Positions 9,462 to 23,052 of a stretch of 64,000 nucleotides of DNA are shown in pieces. The number at the start of each line of letters is the position of its first letter. Position 1 is the first letter of the stretch. The stretch lies in NCBI GenBank assembly GCA_027923505.1, contig BROI01000002.1, positions 124,001 through 188,000 of the forward strand. Reading direction: 5' to 3'. The position numbers and the translations under genes were made by a program. The notes under the pieces were generated by a model. It made no database searches. It saw only the letters and a list, made by a program, of their open reading frames with translations, and was not told the DNA's origin. Source of the stretch: Mayamaea pseudoterrestris (taxonomy: Eukaryota > Bacillariophyta > Bacillariophyceae > Sellaphorales > Sellaphoraceae).

Positions 9462-10256
9462 TTGCGTGTCGCCATTGGTTCGGCGAATCCATGTAAAATA
9501 GACGCAGTCAAGCAAGCCTTGCTGAAAATCGTTGGTAGGAGGCGGAAGCAATCAAACGTTATCATTCAGCTCGACGTGCAAGCCTTTTCAGTCGATAGCG
9601 GTGTCGCAAGTCAGCCGTTTGGAGACGCAAGTACCATGCAGGGAGCCAGGAACCGGGCCAAGTCGGCATTTTTCGCCTTTCGAGACGCCAATGATGGAAA
9701 TTATCCACACATTGCCATTGCAATGGAAGGTGGACTCGAGTATATTGATACAGCAGGATATTCTGAAATGAATGGAACTGGAGAGGCTAGTGAAAGCGCT
9801 AGCAACGGCGATGAGAATGACGACGAAACATCAAGTCCAAGCGAGAGCGAAAGTACTCAACGCAGTAACACTACTACAACCGCAAAAGCTCTCTTTTGCA
9901 TGGCTTGGATTGCAGTCTACGGCCGGCGAACTGGAACCATTGTTGAAATGCTTTGCGACAAAACCAAAGTGACTGCTTACTCTGGCGATCGCAAGGCTGG
10001 CTACGGCTTGGCGCGGTCGGCAAGCTTTGCACTGCCACCAGCCATTGCAAAACTTGACGTTGTGCAAAAAATGGAGCTTGGTGACGCGGATAATGTCGTC
10101 TTTGAACGTGCGCATGAGCAGTCCAAGCGCGGACAAGGGACGGTGGGTATGTTGACCGATGGCATCATTCCGAGAGCAGCTTACTACGAGCATGCCATTG
10201 TCTTGGCGTTGACACAGTGGATAAGGCCAGATGTATATCCTACGGGTTTTGTCTAA
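9462..10256 (+). CDS. Non-canonical purine NTP phosphatase (ITPase/XTPase, YjjX family)
   Basis: The protein starts with the family's RVAIGSANPCKIDAV and continues with DSGVASQPFGDASTMQGARNRA, IAIAMEGGLEY, GDRKAGYGLARS, and QGTVGMLTDGIIPR. These are the nucleotide-binding and metal-site blocks of the YjjX inosine/xanthosine triphosphatases. It should hydrolyse ITP and XTP to keep damaged purines out of nucleic acids. A roughly 40-residue acidic, Ser-rich insert follows the EGGLEY block, longer than in bacterial members. The frame has no ATG: it is open from 9441 after a TGA, and the conserved start falls at a TTG (9462). A short upstream exon with an acceptor near CTTCCAGAG (9444-9452) is therefore likely, so the 5' end is unresolved. 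Confidence 0.8.
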   Translation: MRVAIGSANPCKIDAVKQALLKIVGRRRKQSNVIIQLDVQAFSVDSGVASQPFGDASTMQGARNRAKSAFFAFRDANDGNYPHIAIAMEGGLEYIDTAGYSEMNGTGEASESASNGDENDDETSSPSESESTQRSNTTTTAKALFCMAWIAVYGRRTGTIVEMLCDKTKVTAYSGDRKAGYGLARSASFALPPAIAKLDVVQKMELGDADNVVFERAHEQSKRGQGTVGMLTDGIIPRAAYYEHAIVLALTQWIRPDVYPTGFV

Positions 10257-10304
10257 ACCTAAAAACCCCATTTGAGACTGTCGATAGGTACAGACAGAGA
10301 ACAA

Positions 10305-10436
10305 GCCTTTCAAGTGCACTCGTCAGATCGTCAAGCATCAAGTCCGTAGCCTTTGAAAGTGCACTTGTTAATCGTCAAGCATCAAGTCTGTAGCCTTTGC
10401 AAGTGCACTTGTTAGATCGTCAAGCAACAAGTCCAT
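10305..10436. repeat. Tandem repeat, three copies of about 44 bp
   Basis: Three head-to-tail copies begin at 10305, 10349 and 10393. Each starts GCCTTT(C/G)(A)AAGTGCACT and contains ATCGTCAAGCA(T/A)CAAGTC. Copies differ by a few substitutions and single-base indels. They lie between the phosphatase and SMC3, in the probable 3' region of the former. The rest of 10257-10791 shows no gene. Confidence 0.85.
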
Positions 10437-10713
10437 GCCATCATGCATGCATTTGAGTAGCAAGAGAGTTCGACCATTGCTTGTGCCTCGATTGGAACGT
10501 TTGAAGTCGTCCAATACTTCTTGCTTGCACGATGGGATCGCCTAATAAAAGGTCTTATGCTTAAACTTTAACGCTAGACTTAAATTTTTCTAAGTTTCAC
10601 ACATTGCGGCACTTTAGGCTTAAATATTAGACTTGTTTAGCTGAAGGGTCCCATTGGACCCGGTCATACTTTGCTGGTTTTGGCAGGATAGCTGGTTGGA
10701 TTCGTAACCTTAA

Positions 10714-14929
<4,216 letters not shown>

Positions 14930-15171
14930 TTGCGCGTTCGTCTCGTTGGCATACCTGAGATTGGCGCATTGAGCGTACGTCGACAGCATATAAGGTGTTC
15001 CTGGGCTGCATTTCGAGTCAAAACTTATGTACATTTTCAATCCTTTTGTTTATATGAATTTAAGTATTGCCGTCTATTGCGCCATGCACAATCGCCAGCT
15101 ATTTTTCTGTCACGTTAGTATATTTTCAACCGGAAGCTCCACTTCATTATTATTTGCTAATTCGCTTAGGT

Positions 15172-16215
15172 TTAATCATGTTGCGCCAGTACGCGAACCG
15201 ACTCGATTGCAAACTTGTCAAGCTTTCGTTCGCCGTCACTTTTCGGGGCAACCATGGCATCAAGAACGCCTTGACCCTGAATCACCTTTCCGAAGCAGGT
15301 TTCATCCAGTTGGTCCATTGGAGTATATTTGCTGTCCATGAATACGTAAAAGTTTGGTCCGCCGGGCTTGCCTTGGAATAGTACGGAATACTTTTGGATG
15401 CGATGTTGCGCGTCATTGTGTTCGACAAACGGCAAGTGCTTGAGTTCTGGGTCGGCAAAGAAGGTTGCCTCGGCATTTTCAATGAATGATGAAACGACAT
15501 TGGCGCCATGCTGTTGATGCAGTAACATTTGACCATCGTAGTATTTTCGGTCGACGAGCTGCAAAAAGTGGCCAGTCGACAGTGGCATGTTGGGCAGCGT
15601 TTCCACCATGAACGACTTGCCTACTCCGGGCACTGGTTCCTCCGTGAGCGTGACTGCAACGTGGTAAGGACCATTTCCATGCTTGCTGGTAGATATACTT
15701 GCAGCCTTTTTCGTGAGAGCCGTTTCTATTTCGCTAATGCGAAGGAGATACTTGTCCTCCATGATTTTGTTTTCAAGGTAGGCGGCTGATTCCGTTTCCA
15801 CTGCATCCGCATGAAGATGTTCCAGCAGCTCATTGTTTCTTGCTTCAAGCTGCGACTGCTCGGACGACACGACTTGCAACTCCTTCTTTGCCTTGAGCAA
15901 ATCGGATGCAAGGCGTCGCTGCGATTGCTGCGTTCCGGCCACTTTCTTCTGTAGTTTCTTGAGCTGATTGGCTAAGGATGAATGATACATCCATGGCAGT
16001 ATTGTCAAAATGACACCCAGCACTAGCCGAGTTCTGTGCGAAAAGGCTGGTAGTCTCAGATTGCCCCAGGTTGCTTTGGATGTGCGATGTTTGCCTTTGC
16101 CGTCCTGGAGGCAATCATAGTAGCTGCTGCTGCCACTGGAATGGACGCTGGATTCGTCAAGACCCAGCCAAGCTTGGCCATGCTGCGCATTATTTCTCCG
16201 ACGTAGAGACGTCAT
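15172..16215 (-). CDS. Membrane-anchored cyclophilin-like protein with coiled coil
   Basis: The 347-residue protein has a type II membrane layout: a basic cytosolic N-terminus, one membrane segment around residues 64-80 (LVLGVILTILPWMY), then a coiled coil of about 80 residues, then a C-terminal domain of about 160 residues. That domain has a cyclophilin-like outline: MPLSTGHFLQLVDRKYYDG, HRIQKYSVLFQGKPG, PNFYVFMDSKYTP, and ETCFGKVIQGQGVLDAM. The catalytic Arg and Gln of active isomerases are not evident, so it may bind rather than isomerise. A Golgi or ER location is inferred from the topology. The family is common in diatoms and other protists. Confidence 0.7.
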   Translation of the reverse strand: MTSLRRRNNAQHGQAWLGLDESSVHSSGSSSYYDCLQDGKGKHRTSKATWGNLRLPAFSHRTRLVLGVILTILPWMYHSSLANQLKKLQKKVAGTQQSQRRLASDLLKAKKELQVVSSEQSQLEARNNELLEHLHADAVETESAAYLENKIMEDKYLLRISEIETALTKKAASISTSKHGNGPYHVAVTLTEEPVPGVGKSFMVETLPNMPLSTGHFLQLVDRKYYDGQMLLHQQHGANVVSSFIENAEATFFADPELKHLPFVEHNDAQHRIQKYSVLFQGKPGGPNFYVFMDSKYTPMDQLDETCFGKVIQGQGVLDAMVAPKSDGERKLDKFAIESVRVLAQHD

Positions 16216-16799
16216 GTTGTGCGATTATGAAGTGACGCAGTTTGATATTAACTACTGTAGCTTGTTGTCGTTGCCATGGCTTGGGCTTGACGTTTGGCGT
16301 TTGGCGACCAGTCGGCGACTCGAAGTGTGACGCAAAAAAGAAAACTCGCCCCGCGCGACATGGATACTGGTGCGACACGTGATCCGTCATTCGTGATTTG
16401 CTCGACCGTCCGCTTCGACGATTCACTCATCTTCCGTCTCTGGGTAAGTTGACCATGAGCATCATGCCGCTTTGATGGAGCATACAGTGTTTTACATTAG
16501 CAGATGAGATTTTGAAATGATAATGGAGAAGACTCTGGAGAGAAAATTTGGATTCCACGCCTCCAAATGCAGTCAGCCTTCATGTCGACGCTGTTTACTC
16601 CTTACCGAGTGTTACTAAAGCATGAAAATCTCTTGCTAATGCCAATGCATGCTTCTAATATCTTCATTTTCTTTATTCAGACCATTTAGTTTGTCTATCG
16701 ACTCCTGTTTTCGGTTAAATTGTTGGTTAGCTTGACTTTCCAGCGTCCGAATCAGCACAAGTTTTTCACTTTTACTTCGACTTATACGCTTCATTCAAC
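16216..16799. other. Intergenic, divergent promoter region for P0
   Basis: It lies between two divergent genes. There is a pyrimidine-rich run (TTTTTCACTTTTACTTCGACTT) 20-40 bases before the P0 ATG, as often seen at ribosomal-protein promoters. No coding feature is seen. Confidence 0.4.
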
Positions 16800-17786
16800 A
16801 TGCCGCTTTCCACTGAACGCAAGGCCGAGTACTTTGAGCGCATGAAGGGCATGCTCGCCGAGTACAACAAGGCTTTCATTGTCGCAGTTGACAATGTTGG
16901 CTCGCTCCAGCTTCAAATGACCCGCAAGGAGCTTCGCGGACAGGCGGAGATTCTCATGGGAAAGAACACCATGATGCGCAAGGTCATCAAGGAGTTCATG
17001 GATGAGAACCCAGACTCGCCTGTCGAAAAGCTTAGCGAAATTTGTCGCGGCAATGTTGGTTTCATCTTTACCAATGGTGATCTTGGACATGTCCGCAAGG
17101 TTGTCGAGGCGAATACTCGTCCCGCTCCGGCCCGTGTTGGTGCGATTGCTCCGTCCAAGGTTATCGTTCCGGCCGGTCCCACTGGTTGCGATCCTGGCCA
17201 GACTGCCTTTTTCCAGACCTTGCAGATTGCTACCAAGATTACGCGTGGTCAAATTGAGATGGTCAACGACACGGAGCTCATTGAGGTTGGCGAAAAGGTG
17301 ACTGCTTCGCAGGCTGCCCTTTTGCAAAAGCTCAGCATTGAGCCATTCACTTACGGTCTCATTCTCAAGAACGTTTACGACAATGGCTCGCTCTTTGACG
17401 CCAAGGTTTTGGACATTACCGACGATGTTTTGGCCGCCAAGTTTTGCGAGGCACTCAAGACGCTGGCGAGCTTGTCCCTCGCCATGGGCTACCCCACGCA
17501 GGCCAGTGTTCCTCACTCGGTCGTCAATGCCTACAAGGCTATTCTCAGTGTCACGCTGCAGCTTGAGAACTACTCGTTCAAGCAGGCTGATGAAGTTGAG
17601 GAGTACTTGAAGGATCCCAGCAAGTTTGCCGGATCGGGTGGTGGCGGCGGTGGAGGCGCCGCTGCTGCGTCTGGCGGAGCGGCGGCTGCCAAGCCCGAAG
17701 AAAAGGAAGAGGAGGAGGAACTTGACTTGGCCGGAGGCATGGACATGTTTGGAGGAGATGCTGGTGGCGGCGGTGGTGACTATTAA
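16800..17786 (+). CDS. RPLP0: Large-subunit ribosomal stalk protein P0 (uL10)
   Basis: The 328-residue intronless protein matches uL10 throughout: LSTERKAEYFERMKGMLAEY, FIVAVDNVGSLQLQ, MGKNTMMRKVI, GNVGFIFTNGDL, PAGPTGCDPGQTAFFQ, ILKNVYDNGSLF. It anchors the P1/P2 stalk to the ribosome and helps recruit elongation factors. The tail is unusual: after an acidic, Gly/Ala-rich linker it ends in a Gly-rich GGMDMFGGD and DY, where most eukaryotes end GFGLFD. The long open frame on the opposite strand is a codon-bias shadow. Confidence 0.97.
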   Translation: MPLSTERKAEYFERMKGMLAEYNKAFIVAVDNVGSLQLQMTRKELRGQAEILMGKNTMMRKVIKEFMDENPDSPVEKLSEICRGNVGFIFTNGDLGHVRKVVEANTRPAPARVGAIAPSKVIVPAGPTGCDPGQTAFFQTLQIATKITRGQIEMVNDTELIEVGEKVTASQAALLQKLSIEPFTYGLILKNVYDNGSLFDAKVLDITDDVLAAKFCEALKTLASLSLAMGYPTQASVPHSVVNAYKAILSVTLQLENYSFKQADEVEEYLKDPSKFAGSGGGGGGGAAAASGGAAAAKPEEKEEEEELDLAGGMDMFGGDAGGGGGDY

Positions 17787-18218
17787 GCGTCGCGCCGAGC
17801 CGAGCCAGCTTTGCCATGTCATGTTGTTCACCATTACTCGCAGTCTTTAATAGTTTATTGATGCTACAACTTAAATCTATCAATTAGTGTTTAGTAATGA
17901 TTGTTTTGAAACTCATGATAGGACGTCCTCGATTTACGATGCATGTGCAGTAGCTGTGTATCGTTCATTTACCGTGGCGTCATTTGTAAGTGCACCTACA
18001 TCTGCCCTGCAGAGTGTAACACGCGACACTCTACTAGCGTAGTTAACGACCACTACATCAATGAAAGTTTACAAGAAAGGTTTCATTTACTATTTATCAC
18101 AAACTATGATCGTAGCTATCACCTCCCGGACAGCGTCCAAAACTTCCGGAGATGTTCGATGCAAAATAGCTGATTATTCATCCACACAAGAGTCCGCCAA
18201 ACTGACAAGCATCAATCC
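17787..18218. other. Intergenic, no gene seen
   Basis: It lies between the convergent P0 and ATP-grasp genes. Short open frames here (such as 17943-18173) have no recognisable content. Confidence 0.45.
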
Positions 18219-19598
18219 TTACTGAACAAAGTGGTACAAGACCTCCTCGCATCGCTCAATCGAGTGACTGTAAATGCCAATGTTCACTTTGGTATTGTCC
18301 GGCGCCTCCTCGTAGGCTCCAAACAACACCACTTGGCAGCTGCCTTCATGCTCCACGTTGAACGCCTTGACTTCGGCAAACAGTTCCGCCGCCGATCCCT
18401 GGTAGGTAATGTTTCCATTTCGCCGAAAGAGTCCAAAGTCGAATCCATATTTATCTTGCAGTAGCTGTCCCACCATGAGGCTTGGGCATGACCCCGTGAC
18501 GCGAGGATTGACATCCACCAAGTATCCTTGGCCCGTTCCGTCAAAGAGCACATCCACGCCGCAAAAGCCCCAGTAGCCGAGCGAGTGACAATACTTGGCC
18601 ACGTCCTCGACAAAGGGCAATTGAATCTCCTGCAGCAAGGCTTGATCGCGCATCATCAGGTACGAGTCCATGCTCCAGCTGCCGTCCTCGCGCTTGTAGT
18701 TTTCGTTGCTTCCAAAAAAGGTGACTTCGCCATTGGGATGAACAAAGCAGTGGCAGGCCACGTTGCGGTCAATATCCACCAGCGCCGTGACCACGTACGG
18801 GGGGTTGCCGCTCGTTTCCAAAAACTCTTCAAACTCGCGCTCGTCCTCGTCGTTGCGAATAATGAAAATACCCTTGCTCGCCATACTGTGAGTGACCTTG
18901 GCGATGCAGGGACGCTGCTTAGTAGTCGCCATGAGCTTGGTCGTTTTGGTAGTCATTAAATGCAAGGCATCCTTGCCAGCCAAGTGGTAGTGCACGTAGG
19001 GGTCGTTCATGTGGTTCTTGATGCTTTCCGTCGGCAAGTACGCGTAGACGGCAACGTTTAAATCATCCGCAGGGATCTCCGAAACAAAGGTAGGAGTCTC
19101 AAAGCCAGGAACCGTTTCAATCCAGTGCTCCAATAAGCCAGTCGTGGGCGTGCCAGCCTGCAAGTATGTCGGAAAGGCGGTTCCATTCATGAGGCTGTAG
19201 CGGCATGGTCCGAGCATTGTCTTGTAGGCATTCGATGACGGCGGATAGTCGTGAAACGCCCATGACTGGCTATTGAAAAAGCTCGACGTATCCGACGCCG
19301 TCGAGGGAGCCTCAAACAGCATAATGACACTCTCGCGCCGCTTCAAATAGTCGAGTCCGCTGCGAATATAGTCGCTATATTTCGTTTTCTTGTCCCACTG
19401 ACTGACGCGAAACTGGCACGCATTAAAGTCAAACTCGCTAATGGCGGACACCAAGTCGCTGCAGTCGGTCGCCGACGTGACAATCGTCTTGCCTTCGGCA
19501 GCGTGAAGCTCCTTGTCATGACTCAAGAGCAAGTCGTCGGACGAGTCTTGCGGCGAGAGCGGAGGAGGAGAGGCAATCTTGATAAAGGCGGGGAGCAT
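18219..19598 (-). CDS. ATP-grasp domain enzyme, substrate unknown
   Basis: The 459-residue single-exon protein has an ATP-grasp fold in its second half. CIAKVTHSMASKGIFII gives the nucleotide-binding Lys and small-residue loop, a VVTALVDIDRNVACHCFV strand follows, and GFCGVDVLFDG with LVDVNPRVTGSCP supplies the Asp/Asn that bind the metal ions in this superfamily. ATP-grasp enzymes join a carboxylate to an amine or thiol through an acyl phosphate. The N-terminal half (about 200 residues) is not recognised. There is no signal peptide. It could act on a peptide or small molecule; no neighbour suggests which. Confidence 0.75.
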   Translation of the reverse strand: MLPAFIKIASPPPLSPQDSSDDLLLSHDKELHAAEGKTIVTSATDCSDLVSAISEFDFNACQFRVSQWDKKTKYSDYIRSGLDYLKRRESVIMLFEAPSTASDTSSFFNSQSWAFHDYPPSSNAYKTMLGPCRYSLMNGTAFPTYLQAGTPTTGLLEHWIETVPGFETPTFVSEIPADDLNVAVYAYLPTESIKNHMNDPYVHYHLAGKDALHLMTTKTTKLMATTKQRPCIAKVTHSMASKGIFIIRNDEDEREFEEFLETSGNPPYVVTALVDIDRNVACHCFVHPNGEVTFFGSNENYKREDGSWSMDSYLMMRDQALLQEIQLPFVEDVAKYCHSLGYWGFCGVDVLFDGTGQGYLVDVNPRVTGSCPSLMVGQLLQDKYGFDFGLFRRNGNITYQGSAAELFAEVKAFNVEHEGSCQVVLFGAYEEAPDNTKVNIGIYSHSIERCEEVLYHFVQ

Positions 19599-20212
19599 GG
19601 TGAATGAATAGAGTAGGCGAGGATAGAGTCAAGTTATAGGCGAGTCAGGAGGAGGACGGTTCGGGTCGCTTGCCTTGCTGAAACAATGAAGTGATTGGTC
19701 TTGTAAAAGCAATGCTAGCCTCGTGATTTTGTGTGGCGCATAAGTCGTGTCGGTCCATGGATGACTCCGTGACGAGAATTCGGAACTGACAATGCTACGA
19801 GCTCCGCAAAATGCGGCACTCGGCGTTCGATAACAGCAGATATAGTAAGCAAATGCTTGTTTTACGAACGCTACTGATTATTTCTATTCACGACCTCTTT
19901 CGTGACTGGCATGTTCTTTTCCTTGAAGTGTTCCGCGGCGCAATTGCATTGGAAGGCTTCTCCGGGCTGTCAGTGGTTCCGGATGACGTCACTATGACCG
20001 ACGTGGCATGGCGCGAATCTGATGCCGCCCTCGCAAGATTCATCACGCTCACGAGTTACTTTCATAACGCTACGACATGGTGAGGTTTTGGTTAGTTACC
20101 GCTTACCGCTTACTGCACCCGTTTCGACGCCGTGCAACCATGCGGATCAACCCGCCTGCGTCGTTTTCTTCTCATCGATTGTCGGTAGAACAACTACTAG
20201 TAACTTTCAATC
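19599..20212. other. Intergenic divergent promoter region
   Basis: It separates the ATP-grasp gene from uL23. A 90-codon open frame (19811-20083) has no recognisable domain. No other feature is seen. Confidence 0.4.
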
Positions 20213-20755
20213 ATGTCAGGTACGAACTGATTGGAGCCATGTAGCATGCTATTGGTAATAATAGTTTAAAGTTTGGATCGTCGCTAATCAACGCTCATTT
20301 CCTCTCCCTCAGGCAAGGCAGCAAAATCGACCAAGACCAAGAGCAAGGCCGCCGCCGTCTCCAAGGCGCTCAAGAAGGGCATCTCCAAGAAGGGAACTCG
20401 CATCCACACCAAAGTTCACTTCTACAAGCCCAAGACTTTGCGGACGGAGCGCAAACCAAAGTACCAACGATTGAGCACGGGCAAGAAGAATACACTCGAC
20501 AAGCATTCCATCATTAAGAATCCCTTGACGACGGAATCATCCATGAAATTGATCGAGGACAGCAACACACTTGTCTTTATTGTCGATATCAAGGCGAACA
20601 AGCGTCAAATCAAGCAAGCCGTCAAGGAACTTTACACTATTGAATGCGAAAAGGTCAACACACTCATCACTCCAAAGGGACAAAAGAAGGCCTACGTGAG
20701 ACTTGCAAAGGACTATGACGCACTGGATGTTGCAAATAGAGTCGGTGTTATCTAG
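20213..20755 (+). CDS. RPL23A: Ribosomal protein uL23 (L23A)
   Basis: Exon 1 holds only seven coding bases (ATGTCAG, 20213-20219). A 93-bp GT-AG intron follows, then exon 2 at 20313-20755, for 149 residues. The basic N-terminal extension ([14 protein letters not shown]) leads to the conserved body: [49 protein letters not shown] and a C-terminal [23 protein letters not shown]-type block. It sits at the polypeptide exit tunnel and helps dock SRP. The tiny first exon explains why the long frame has no natural ATG. Confidence 0.95.
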
Positions 20756-20810
20756 TGATATTTCTGAAAGCAAATAATCTCCCCATTTAAATTGACTACT
20801 CTTTGATTTA

Positions 20811-20870
20811 GTTTTGTCAATTGTTCCAGCAAAAGCATCTGCCGACCTGATGCACTAGCACGGCGGAATA
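20811..20870 (-). pseudogene. Fragment similar to the neighbouring BTB gene
   Basis: About 60 bases match 21921-21973 inside the BTB coding region in the same orientation (shared blocks AGCAAAAGCATCTG and GCACGGCGGAA). An eight-base difference lies between the blocks. It lies just downstream of the uL23 stop, probably within that gene's 3' untranslated region, where it would be antisense to BTB mRNA. The rest of 20756-21214 holds nothing recognisable. Confidence 0.65.
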
Positions 20871-21214
20871 TGGGGACGCTCGTTAGTGTCACTCTCACAC
20901 GCCGCGGTAGCATCTTACTGCGGCAAGTAAATGTCTTGTAGAGTATTGCTTGATTTTACGTGTAAATTTTTTGTTCATTGACTACTGTTATTGTTCTTGC
21001 CTACCGGTAGTATTATCGACTTGTTCATGTGTTCTCCATGCGCGCTCGACATGAAACTTGACTTCTCGCGTGAAATTAACGATGCTCTTCATGACCAATT
21101 GTTCTAAAAGCTTAGAAACGGTGGTAACAAGAACTTATATTATAGTAGACTCGGTCTATTGCTATTGAAACAGAGGCTACGGAGAGTGTGGATCAAACAT
21201 CACGTGATGCCCCA

Positions 21215-22552
21215 TCAATCATTGCGATTCTTGCGCTTGCGGGCACAACGGTGCACTTCCTTTAGAAGTCGGTTTACCACGATAAGTGGACATCCATCCG
21301 GAAGTTTCGGCGGACTATACCATGCATCATCCATCATTCCTTCGGCCATGGCTATGACACACTTCTCTTGCAGGTCAGATAGGTCCTTGAGGTTGGCCTC
21401 GCTGGAGAATCGCAGATCGTATTTGAGCAAGGTCGGCGCAGCTTCACCTGAAATGACCATGAACTTATTTTTGGTCGCGTTGAAGAAAGAAGCATCAAGT
21501 TCAGTGTCATGAGACTCACAGATGACCGCAAGCAATTCGCTGCCCCAACCCTTGTATTCCTCCTCCGCAGAAGTTTCTGCAAAAATGGTGGACCAAAACA
21601 CCAAGGAGCCCATCTTTAAAATCTTATAATCAGCACGCAGCTTTTGGAAATTGTCAATGCAAAATCTCTCGATCATTTTCACCAAATCAAAGAGATCAAG
21701 CGCCATGGCGTGCTTGTAGTAACGTCCACATGTGCGTAAATTGAAATGGTCAGAACAAAAGCGATTAACTTCTTGAAACATTTCTTCACAACCAAAGTAT
21801 GTGGCGAGATAGTATAGAATAATGGCATTGTCCAAGCCAATGCGCAATTCTTGGCCGTAGAGGAAGTCAAGCAGTACAGGAAGCTGTTCTGCCGCAAGTG
21901 GGTGCAAAGCAATCCGACTAATTTTGTCACTTGTTTCAGCAAAAGCATCTGATGCACTGGCACGGCGGAAATAGGTGCTTGCGCGAGAACCTAGGGTGAC
22001 AATATTGAAATGAATGTGGTAGTTGCGCTCAGGAGCCAAGGTCTCTTCCCCATGTAAGAGAGTAATTTGAATCGTCCAATCGCTTCGTGTTACGGTAGGG
22101 TCCAACCGCCAGTCGCAACGGGATGCTTCGCCGTAGAGAAGGATCGGAGGCGGTTCTAGATACTCATCGATATATAGTTTCCATCCCGCCTGGGGTGGAA
22201 TTTCTTCCGGGCGCTTGTGGTAATAATGGTGTTTCCAAACGCCATCTTCACATTTCTCAATCGTCCACTCGTACAAAATCTTGTTGTTCCACTCGCTGCT
22301 CAACCGTACTCGACATACCACCTTCTGTCCCTTCCGAACTTCATTCTTATAATAGGCAATTTTGTCTTCGTGGTCATTCGTGAGAACATATGTGCCGTTT
22401 ACCTCAGTAACCCCAGCACCAACGACTTCAATTTGCTCAGGCGTCACTGGTTTCAAGGCAGCGCGACCAAAGAAAGCCTCTGCCGGACATACCGCCTTTT
22501 CGAGCTCCTGCTCGTCTTTCGCTTTCTCGTTACGCTTACTGGAGTCGCTCAT
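21215..22552 (-). CDS. BTB-domain protein
   Basis: From the Met at 22552 (MSDSSKRNEKAKD) the protein has about 445 residues; the frame is open to 22672 and could begin there. Residues about 40-140 hold a domain of the pattern VNGTYVL, YYKNE, LYEWTIEKCEDGVWKHHYYH, PPQAGWKLY, seen in several stramenopile proteins and of unknown role. A BTB domain follows (IHFNIVTLGSRASTYF, LPVLLDFLYG, AIILYYLATYFGCEEMF), then a helical C-terminus with RYYKHAMALDL. BTB proteins often link substrates to cullin-3 ubiquitin ligases or dimerise; no second effector domain is seen here. A short part of it is duplicated at 20811-20870. Confidence 0.75.
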   Translation of the reverse strand: MSDSSKRNEKAKDEQELEKAVCPAEAFFGRAALKPVTPEQIEVVGAGVTEVNGTYVLTNDHEDKIAYYKNEVRKGQKVVCRVRLSSEWNNKILYEWTIEKCEDGVWKHHYYHKRPEEIPPQAGWKLYIDEYLEPPPILLYGEASRCDWRLDPTVTRSDWTIQITLLHGEETLAPERNYHIHFNIVTLGSRASTYFRRASASDAFAETSDKISRIALHPLAAEQLPVLLDFLYGQELRIGLDNAIILYYLATYFGCEEMFQEVNRFCSDHFNLRTCGRYYKHAMALDLFDLVKMIERFCIDNFQKLRADYKILKMGSLVFWSTIFAETSAEEEYKGWGSELLAVICESHDTELDASFFNATKNKFMVISGEAAPTLLKYDLRFSSEANLKDLSDLQEKCVIAMAEGMMDDAWYSPPKLPDGCPLIVVNRLLKEVHRCARKRKNRND

Positions 22553-23052
22553 CTTAATAAATAAGAGTTGATCTGGCTGCAATGTTTTGGCAAGGGATAG
22601 CAGAAGCTTACCGACTATTGAAACGAAAGGTGGACGGCAACTCTCCTTATTTTGCGACATGCACCCACCCACGCTTTGATTGTCGTGGACACCAACGGTC
22701 GCCTGGCTTCACGGTGTGATTGATCCGTTGAGTGACAATCGTTCGTCACAGCACCTCTAAAGAATGTTCGCCTTCACCTCTGGCTATGAAGCGGGGGCCA
22801 TGCGGCTTTCGCGGCCTTTAAGCGCCCCAATTTGCTCAACACTTGTATAAAGGCAATATCATTGGCATGACATATTCAAATGGCTGCATCGTCGTCGAGA
22901 GAGTCATTGAACGCGGCGGACGCTCGGGCGAAGTAATGTTATCGTGTCGGGCTGGTGCATGATGACTATGTTCGATGTGCCCATTTCGTCGAAACGACCG
23001 ATTGGATTGTCGATTTACTGTAAAGATGGTGACGTCTTATCGACAAGTGGCA
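22553..23052. other. Intergenic, upstream of BTB gene
   Basis: It contains the in-frame upstream extension of the BTB frame (to 22672). No independent gene is seen. Confidence 0.4.

Noticed and set aside
16791-17834. 347-codon open frame on the minus strand opposite P0
   Set aside because: It is a codon-bias shadow of a highly biased ribosomal gene; its translation is low in domain content and the plus strand is certain.
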